Shown here one piece after another: positions 36,277 to 42,002 of a DNA stretch of 42,002 nt (position 1 is the stretch's first letter; every line of letters begins with the position of its first letter). The notes below the pieces were generated by a model. The model was not told the origin of the DNA and did not search any database. It saw only the letters and a list, made by a program, of their open reading frames with translations. Position numbers and translations under genes: made by a program. Source of the DNA: Campylobacterales bacterium (GTDB lineage Bacteria > Campylobacterota > Campylobacteria > Campylobacterales > Sulfurimonadaceae); contig JAPLGP010000020.1 of the NCBI GenBank assembly GCA_026390075.1, positions 1 through 42,002 on the forward strand. The letters are read 5' to 3'.

Positions 36277-38151
36277 TTATTTGTCTCCTGAGATAGTATT
36301 TACTTGACTTGTACTATTTTGTGTATCAGAAGTTTTTATTTTCCCTTTCTCTTCTATTATCTTGAAAATTTTATCGTTATATTCTTTTTGAAGGTTTGCA
36401 AGTACGCCCAAATCTTGTTGCAACTGAGATAATTTTTCACTTTTATCTATAACGAAAGGTGTTAAAATGACTATCAAATTATCTTTTTCATTTGTTGTGG
36501 ATGTGGATGAAAAGAGGTATTCGCCAAGTAAAGGGATGCTTCCTAAAATAGGAAGTTTACTTTCACTTGTTACATCATAGTTTTTTACAAGACCACCTAT
36601 GATGATGCTCTCTCCATGACGAAGAATGGCTTGTGTTTTAACTTCTTGTTTGGATGTAATAGGTTGTCCAGTTGTATTATTTTTACCATCATCTAAAATA
36701 TTTTCTAATTTCGTCTCAACATCTAGGGTTACTTTATCAACAGATGAAACACGAGGTTTGATTTTTAATGTCAAACCAACTTCTTCTCTTTTGAAGCTAT
36801 TTGTGAGTCCTACGCTTGAGATAGCGTTGGTACTAGAGATAGAACCAGTTGCGATAGAGATAGTTTTACCAACATAGATGGAAGACTCTTTGTTATTTAC
36901 GCAAAGTATAGATGGGTTGGATAAAGATTTTGAAGCACCGTTGGTTTGTAAGAAATCTATCGCTGCACCTAAAGCAAAACCAGAGTCTAAGTTTTTTGGA
37001 AGAGTTATGAGTGTGGATGCTGCTTTGGAAATAGAAGCACCACCAAAGTTTGACGATAAAGAATAAAGTCCACCGCTTGAACTCACAAGCGCACCATCAA
37101 AGCCCCACTTGACGCCCAGAGCTTCGGTATTGTTTTTATTGATTTCTATCACTCTTGCTTGAACATAGACCTGATATTTTTCCATATCGAGTTCATCAAT
37201 GATATATTTTATACCTTTTACAGCTTCTGGTTCACCAACCACAATGATGGCATTTATCTCTTCACTCATAGATACATTTGGTTTGAGTGTCGGGTCAGGA
37301 TAAACTTGCTTTGAAATGATTTCAGTCAAACTTGCCAAAACTGCTTTGGCATCGGAGTTTTTAAGATTAAAAATCTGAACACTGTTGGTAATATTTGATT
37401 CCACATCAAGTTTTTTAACAAGAGCTTCTACAACTTTTGAATTCTCTTTATTTGCAACAATGATAATTGAATTTGTATTGTCATCCAAAATGATTTTAAC
37501 TGCATCTGCGGCTACTTGTTCATTAAAAAGTGACTTAGATATATCTGCAAGTTTTGCTTGAAGTTTTTTGCCCTCTGCAAATTTAATAGGTACTATTTTT
37601 ACAGTTGCCTGAATATTTGTATCTATATCTTGAATAACTTTTTTTATAGTTTCAATATTTTTAGGGTAGTCCGTAATAAGGAGAGTATTGCTCTCTTTCA
37701 TCGTCATGAGTTTTGCAGTTTTTGAGATAAGATAACGGATTTTAGCCGCTATGACATCTACATTTTCCCCATTAATCACGATAGCTTGGGTCACCATGAG
37801 TGAACCATCAAGACTTTTTCCCTGTGATGCAACTTTGAGATTACTTTGCGCGGCATCTGCTGAACGCACTATCTCATACAAAGAACCATTTTGTACAAGA
37901 GTAAAACCCTTTGATTCCAAAACAGATATTAAAATACCCATAAGTTCATCATCATACACGGCAGTTGAACTTACAAAATCAACTGTACCGCTCACTTTGT
38001 TGTTAATCAAAATATTTTTATTTGTAATCTTGGATACCAACTTGATAAAATCATCTATCTCTAAATTTGAGAAGTTGACATTTACCTGCTCTCTTGCTGA
38101 AACAACTAACACTAAACAAAGTGTTAAAAATAGTACTCTAACGAATTTCAT
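36277..38151 (-). CDS. gspD: Type II secretion secretin GspD
   Basis: This 624-residue outer-membrane channel has a signal peptide (VRVLFLTLCLVLVVSA), then N0 (VNVNFSNLEIDDFIKLVSKI) and repeated N1-N3 domains in the periplasm. The C-terminal secretin core has VYVQARVIEINKNN, then EVGLTLKIKPRV and the closing LPILGSIPLLGEYLFSS. The S domain is short, and no pilotin gene is seen nearby. It overlaps the gspC-like gene by 14 bp. Its position before gspE is canonical. Confidence 0.95.
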   Translation of the reverse strand: MKFVRVLFLTLCLVLVVSAREQVNVNFSNLEIDDFIKLVSKITNKNILINNKVSGTVDFVSSTAVYDDELMGILISVLESKGFTLVQNGSLYEIVRSADAAQSNLKVASQGKSLDGSLMVTQAIVINGENVDVIAAKIRYLISKTAKLMTMKESNTLLITDYPKNIETIKKVIQDIDTNIQATVKIVPIKFAEGKKLQAKLADISKSLFNEQVAADAVKIILDDNTNSIIIVANKENSKVVEALVKKLDVESNITNSVQIFNLKNSDAKAVLASLTEIISKQVYPDPTLKPNVSMSEEINAIIVVGEPEAVKGIKYIIDELDMEKYQVYVQARVIEINKNNTEALGVKWGFDGALVSSSGGLYSLSSNFGGASISKAASTLITLPKNLDSGFALGAAIDFLQTNGASKSLSNPSILCVNNKESSIYVGKTISIATGSISSTNAISSVGLTNSFKREEVGLTLKIKPRVSSVDKVTLDVETKLENILDDGKNNTTGQPITSKQEVKTQAILRHGESIIIGGLVKNYDVTSESKLPILGSIPLLGEYLFSSTSTTNEKDNLIVILTPFVIDKSEKLSQLQQDLGVLANLQKEYNDKIFKIIEEKGKIKTSDTQNSTSQVNTISGDK

Positions 38152-38953
38152 ATACTAATTCCTTTTCTTGATTTTCTCTTATGACTACGATTTGTATCGT
38201 GTCTATTTTGTCTATATTGTTATAGATTTCTATGGCATCTTTGTAAGATTCAATGGTTACATTATTTAACTTGATGATTAAATCATTTTCTTTTAATCCT
38301 AAAGAAATAAACTTTGATTTAGGATTTATTTTTGTTACTTTAAATCCAACTATTTTATCTGCATCTTTTACTTCAACGATGGAGATATCTTTCCATATTT
38401 GTGCGGGGTCTTTAGCAAAAAAAGCTATATCCGCACGGGAAACATTGCTTGAACTAGGTTCTTGCTCATTACTTTGGTTCTTTACAACATTTATGGAACT
38501 CTTATCCATATTTTCCAAACTCAGAATAAAATCTTTTCCTTGTCTTTGAAAAATTGCATTTGTAAATTCGATAGACTTTAAAGTATACCCTTGATACTCC
38601 TCTTGCATTGCTACAATAGTCGTCTCTTTAGGTGTTGATTTCATAGCAACGATGACATAACCAAAGGTATCGGTTTTGTATAAGCCTTTTAAAACCATAT
38701 TGGTAATGCTAATGTTTTCAGTAGAGTTTGTACCGCCTAAAACACCATTTTTATCCTTGCCTTGGGCTTTGCTAATCATATTTGAAAAATCAACTTTTTG
38801 ATATTTTGGTTGATAATTTTGTTTTACATTTAGCTCCACTCCATCATTTGGAAGATACCACCACAAGCCAAGTGCAAGAGCCTTAGCCATGGCTAAAAGT
38901 ATTAGCAGTTTTGTAAAAATTGCAAGAAGTTTAGAGTGAGATATTTTTATCAT
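38138..38953 (-). CDS. gspC: GspC-like inner-membrane protein with PDZ domain
   Basis: This 271-residue protein has one N-terminal membrane helix (LLAIFTKLLILLAMAKALAL), a periplasmic homology-region-like part (VLKGLYKTDTFGYVIV), and a C-terminal PDZ domain (VTKINPKSKFISLGLKENDL, then IIKLNNVTI). This is GspC architecture, linking the inner-membrane platform to the secretin. I prefer ATG 38953 over 38974 because GGGGAG lies 8 bases before it. It overlaps the preceding gene by 23 bp. Confidence 0.85.
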   Translation of the reverse strand: MIKISHSKLLAIFTKLLILLAMAKALALGLWWYLPNDGVELNVKQNYQPKYQKVDFSNMISKAQGKDKNGVLGGTNSTENISITNMVLKGLYKTDTFGYVIVAMKSTPKETTIVAMQEEYQGYTLKSIEFTNAIFQRQGKDFILSLENMDKSSINVVKNQSNEQEPSSSNVSRADIAFFAKDPAQIWKDISIVEVKDADKIVGFKVTKINPKSKFISLGLKENDLIIKLNNVTIESYKDAIEIYNNIDKIDTIQIVVIRENQEKELVYEIR

Positions 38954-39470
38954 AAACATACTCCCCGTTTTCATTTTTACTCATATTTTGGAGTGTACTT
39001 TTATACTCTTTTAACATCAAATCCGAGGGTTTTACCTTAAGATGAAGCGCTCTCTCAAGTAAGTTAAACTTTACATCCGCCTCTCCAAAAGTACCATTTA
39101 TTTTAGCGACAACATTGAGTGGGTTTAAAAGAGTGTATCTTATGTCTGCACTTTCCACATGCCGTGGAATAAATGCTTGTACAGCGCTTGAGAGAGTGAT
39201 ATCTTTAAATTCAATCCTATTATAAAAAGCAAATATTTTTACATTTGTCTCTGCTATAGTTGCACTCTCAATGGATTGAACAGAGATATTCGCATGATTT
39301 ATACTAAGTGTAAAAGCATTGTCAATTACTGCTTCTGAATTTATAGTTACGGCATGTGGAACAAGCATGGTTTCTAAAAAATAATAGACACTGACCTTAG
39401 GAGTAAAACAGATAAGCGCTAAGATAAAAAATAGCGAATATCCAAGAAATTTTGTCATTTTTTTCACCAT
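38931..39470 (-). CDS. GspN-like protein of the secretion operon
   Basis: This 179-residue protein has one N-terminal membrane helix (LGYSLFFILALICFTP) and a beta-rich periplasmic part. Position between the M- and C-like genes and a weak likeness to GspN (PHAVTINSEAVIDNA) suggest a GspN role, an accessory part of some type II systems. I am not confident of the family. Two GGCATGTGG words lie inside (39155-39163 minus sense, 39351-39359 plus sense). Confidence 0.6.
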   Translation of the reverse strand: MVKKMTKFLGYSLFFILALICFTPKVSVYYFLETMLVPHAVTINSEAVIDNAFTLSINHANISVQSIESATIAETNVKIFAFYNRIEFKDITLSSAVQAFIPRHVESADIRYTLLNPLNVVAKINGTFGEADVKFNLLERALHLKVKPSDLMLKEYKSTLQNMSKNENGEYVYDKNISL

Positions 39471-39871
39471 AAAACCTCCACATAAAGAGTGGCATTTGTT
39501 TGGCTAATCTTTTTGATATCTAATGCACCGATGTTGTATGAACCATTTAAAAGTTTACTCATAAGAGTGTTCAGTATGTCTGCATCTATCTCTTCTGAGC
39601 TTAAAGTGATTCCTGAACTTTTTACTTCTTGAACTATTTTTGCCGATTTTAAAGAGGATTGCTCCAAAATTCTGCTCAGAGATTTTTTAATTTTTTCTTT
39701 ATCATCATATACCTCTTTAAGCTCACTGAGATGAGATGCAAGAGCAAGAGTCTCTTTGTGTAGCTCTTTAGCCTCGGCTAATTCACTTTTTGCACGGCTC
39801 AGATTAAAAACTAAAAACAGCAAAACCACAACGAGCAATATTCCAATGTGTAGGGGATTTATTCGGTTCAT
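39464..39871 (-). CDS. GspM-like protein
   Basis: This 135-residue protein has an N-terminal membrane helix (LHIGILLVVVLLFLVF), a coiled coil (residues about 27-70) and a small C-terminal domain, the GspM or PilO layout. The start is ATG 39871: it overlaps the GspL stop as ATGA and has GGAG 8 bases upstream. An in-frame ATG at 39892 begins inside a GGCATGTGG word (39882-39890) and would add MACGDFN. The same word supplies part of the GGAG signal. Confidence 0.75.
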   Translation of the reverse strand: MNRINPLHIGILLVVVLLFLVFNLSRAKSELAEAKELHKETLALASHLSELKEVYDDKEKIKKSLSRILEQSSLKSAKIVQEVKSSGITLSSEEIDADILNTLMSKLLNGSYNIGALDIKKISQTNATLYVEVLW

Positions 39872-40890
39872 ATTGAAATCTCCACATGCCATGATTTATC
39901 TTTAAAAGATGATTTAAACTCTATTTTTTTATCTTTGAGACTTTGTGTAATTTGTAACTCCTTACCCTCTGTGATGCCATTAAATTTAGCTTCTAAAACA
40001 TTGTTCTTAAATTTGAGTTGTGAAAGTTCTTCCGAGGGATTGAGCTTTAAAGCTAAAATAGAGGAAATTGTATCTCGAAGTTTCATCTGCTTTGTGTGAA
40101 GTGCATCGTATTTTTTGAGTAGAGATGTGTTTTGTAATAGAGTGGGCTGGAGATTATATTTTGCAAACAATTCATCTTTGAGCTTTGTAACTTCTTGTAG
40201 TTTATGTGCCGTAATAAAGTACTCTGTGCCAAGGAGCAAAGACAAAATGAACATAATAACGCCTATTTTGTATAAACTTTTGCTATCAACAAGATGCCCA
40301 AACTGCTGAAGTGTTATGGAGTGTTTTGAAGTGTTTATCTGACTTAAATCTAAAATGCTACTCGTTTGTACCCAAGAGGATGGAACAACAAGAAGTATTT
40401 CATCTTTTACATAGATGCTCTGAGAGACATTTATCTTCATCGCGTCCCCTATATGTCCTAGCACACTTTGTGCAAAATAGACATTTACTACGCTGGATGC
40501 TGGAATGTTGTTTTGAGATAAAGTATCCAAAATTTGGCGGTCTTCATAAGCAAATATAAAAAATTCATTATCACTTTTATAGGCTGTATAACTGTAGTTT
40601 CCAGAGGGCAAAGTATCTTCAAAAAGTGAAGGTAATAACTTTTTTACATCTCTTACATTTTGAAGAGGCAGAGATACTTTTTTGACCCAATAAAGTGATG
40701 GGGAGAGTATGATATTTATTTTTTCATTGCTGTTTATACCCTGCCCATTCTTGGTACCCCAAGGGTATTTGTCGCTGTGCTCGGGCACATGAGGAACTTC
40801 AGCTTGTGGATCTAAAAAAATATATTTATATCGTTTTTTAAATTTCGTAAACAAAATTTGACCCCTTTTTTGTACTGATATCGTATTCAA
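39868..40890 (-). CDS. GspL-like protein
   Basis: At up to 340 residues, this has a cytoplasmic actin-like N-terminal part, a membrane helix at about 208-225 (IGVIMFILSLLLGTEYF), and a periplasmic coil plus small C-terminal domain. That is GspL layout, which anchors GspE to the membrane with GspM. The ATG at 40890 overlaps gspK by 53 bp. A TTG at 40854, with AGGGG 7-8 bases upstream, is a likely alternative start. A short insert with SDKYPWGTKNGQG near residue 40 is unusual. Confidence 0.75.
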   Translation of the reverse strand: MNTISVQKRGQILFTKFKKRYKYIFLDPQAEVPHVPEHSDKYPWGTKNGQGINSNEKINIILSPSLYWVKKVSLPLQNVRDVKKLLPSLFEDTLPSGNYSYTAYKSDNEFFIFAYEDRQILDTLSQNNIPASSVVNVYFAQSVLGHIGDAMKINVSQSIYVKDEILLVVPSSWVQTSSILDLSQINTSKHSITLQQFGHLVDSKSLYKIGVIMFILSLLLGTEYFITAHKLQEVTKLKDELFAKYNLQPTLLQNTSLLKKYDALHTKQMKLRDTISSILALKLNPSEELSQLKFKNNVLEAKFNGITEGKELQITQSLKDKKIEFKSSFKDKSWHVEISI

Positions 40891-41758
40891 ATTTTATTTT
40901 AGCATTTTGAGAGTTTTGAGTAATCTCAACCACAACATCTAAATAAGGCTCAAAATAGCTTGTCTTAAACCGAGAAAGAGCCTTTTTTTCTTCACTACTT
41001 AAATTTAAATTTTCTAAAAGCTTATATGCACCTCCACCTAAAGTAAGCTGTTTTGCTCTTGATGTATCACAGCCAAGCATCATTTGCCAGGTTGGAGGTG
41101 TCGCATAATTGAGGTCAATTTTACTACTTTTATCTTTAGTAAAATAAAAAAGATTTTCAAAATCTATATTTTTTAGACTGTTGTCATGATACGATTGCAT
41201 ATAAAAATTGTTGACCTCACGCAAGTGTTTGCTTGAAGTAATATACTCTCTAAAAAGAGAAGGTTTTTCATGAAAAATACCACTATTGTAGGACATATCT
41301 TCTTTAATTCCACCCATTGCATCAAGTAAAATTGAAATATACTCACTACGAACATTGTTGGTAGTCATATACTGTGTTAAAGCATTTGTTGTCTCATGGT
41401 TGATTGTATTATTGTTCTCAATCAAACTATTTGGATTAAACTTTTTTCTTGCACTACTTATCTTTATGCTCACTTTCATGCCTGAATTCTCAAAAGGAAT
41501 AAACGATACACTTGATAAAAAAGCAAAAAATCCTTCGCTAGATTTCTGTTGCACTATCGTATCTAACTCTTTTGAAGTTTTTAAAATATTTAAAACATCA
41601 TCTAAAGTAGTGCTTGTTTGAAGCATAAAGTTTTCATTTTCCACATGCCAAGATGCTTCCTTGACTTGTTTAAGTCCAATGCCGATAGCAACCGTAATCG
41701 CCATAACAAAAAGAACGGTTATCAGTAAAGCGATGCCTCTTTTTTTTAGTTTCCACAT
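40838..41758 (-). CDS. gspK: Type II secretion minor pseudopilin GspK
   Basis: This 306-residue protein has the pseudopilin start MWKLKKRGIALLITVLFVMA and a large globular domain (NYATPPTWQMMLG fits the GspK alpha domain). GspK caps the pseudopilus tip. I prefer ATG 41758, because the earlier in-frame GTG at 41776 lacks a ribosome-binding site and lies inside gspF. The ATG is part of a GGCATGTGG word (41753-41761), and a second lies at 41641-41649, where it encodes part of the N-terminal region. Confidence 0.85.
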   Translation of the reverse strand: MWKLKKRGIALLITVLFVMAITVAIGIGLKQVKEASWHVENENFMLQTSTTLDDVLNILKTSKELDTIVQQKSSEGFFAFLSSVSFIPFENSGMKVSIKISSARKKFNPNSLIENNNTINHETTNALTQYMTTNNVRSEYISILLDAMGGIKEDMSYNSGIFHEKPSLFREYITSSKHLREVNNFYMQSYHDNSLKNIDFENLFYFTKDKSSKIDLNYATPPTWQMMLGCDTSRAKQLTLGGGAYKLLENLNLSSEEKKALSRFKTSYFEPYLDVVVEITQNSQNAKIKFEYDISTKKGSNFVYEI

Positions 41759-41765
41759 GCCAAGC

Positions 41766-42002
41766 CTACCCAACACTCATAGAAAAAATCGGTAAAAGCA
41801 TGGCTGCAACTATAAAACCAATACTTCCGCCCACAAAAAGCATAAGGGCTGGTTCAAGAAGCGTTAAAAGCATACTTATTTTATCTCTGTTTTCTTCAAA
41901 ATAGAGTTCTGAAATATTTGTAAGTACACTTTGAATCTGTGAAGTTTCTTCACCTAGTGCGACAGATTGGATAAAAGCATAATCTATTTTCGTTTTGGAA
42001 TC
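41766..42002 (-). CDS. gspF: Type II secretion platform protein GspF (partial, 5' end outside window)
   Basis: The frame enters from the right edge and stops at TAG 41766. The 78 visible residues end with LTLLEPALMLFVGGSIGF and IVAAMLLPIFSMSVG, the highly conserved last membrane helix of the GspF/PilC family. GspF is the polytopic inner-membrane platform on which the pseudopilus is built. Its stop lies inside the start region of gspK. Confidence 0.93.
   Translation of the reverse strand, partial: DSKTKIDYAFIQSVALGEETSQIQSVLTNISELYFEENRDKISMLLTLLEPALMLFVGGSIGFIVAAMLLPIFSMSVG

Noticed and set aside
33794-42002. Type IV pilus operon
   Set aside because: GspC with PDZ, GspK, and the order F-K-L-M-N-C-D-E fit type II secretion better. 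PilT, PilM/N/P and a major pilin are not seen here.

Overview
The window looks like chromosome of a free-living, nitrogen-fixing Campylobacterota bacterium, probably of the Sulfurimonas/Sulfuricurvum type. The genus is an inference from protein character, low GC and gene order. The block hemC, proS, hemA, polyprenyl synthase, HP0241-like, HP0242-like (DUF2018) follows the order I remember for Helicobacter pylori HP0237-HP0242.

Layout. (1) 1-13821, mostly minus strand, housekeeping: pheT (cut by the window edge), pheS, a divergent HIT protein, an OsmC-like protein, argH, a UbiD-family decarboxylase, hemC, a disulfide isomerase, fxsA, proS, hemA, a polyprenyl diphosphate synthase and two small epsilon-type genes. 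(2) 14010-20488: psiE, a decayed C5-cytosine methyltransferase, rny and a 5-formyl-THF cyclo-ligase on the minus strand, then a TlpA-like lipoprotein, ftsY and a haem-sensor GGDEF/EAL protein on the plus strand. (3) 20831-33733: a molybdenum nitrogenase locus, nifH-[unknown 115 aa]-nifD-nifK, interrupted by about 2.7 kb of small, unknown and decaying genes (hemerythrin, Cys-rich protein, two antitoxin remnants, HNH nuclease), then nifE-nifN-nifX-DUF269-flavodoxin-nifW-nifZ-2Fe-2S ferredoxin. (4) 33794-42002, minus strand: a type II secretion operon (gspF partial, K, L-, M- and N-like, C, D, E and two pseudopilins).

Function. NifHDK form the nitrogenase. NifEN, NifX and the DUF269 protein assemble and carry the FeMo cofactor precursor. 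NifW and NifZ help protect or mature the MoFe protein. The flavodoxin and ferredoxin are likely electron carriers, and the hemerythrin may buffer oxygen. nifB, nifV, nifU and nifS are not in the window.

The most striking signal is not a gene. The 9-mer GGCATGTGG (either strand) occurs 23 times by my reading, where about 0.1 would be expected by chance. It lies inside genes and between them, on both strands, and twice as closely spaced inverted pairs placed like terminators. This is how DNA uptake sequences of Neisseria and Haemophilus are arranged, and I know of no such word described for this phylum. The window also holds a family of about 105-bp palindromic elements with shared ends and different cores, a palindromic repeat inside the nifN coding region, and a duplicated ribosome-binding site and start codon in front of nifZ.
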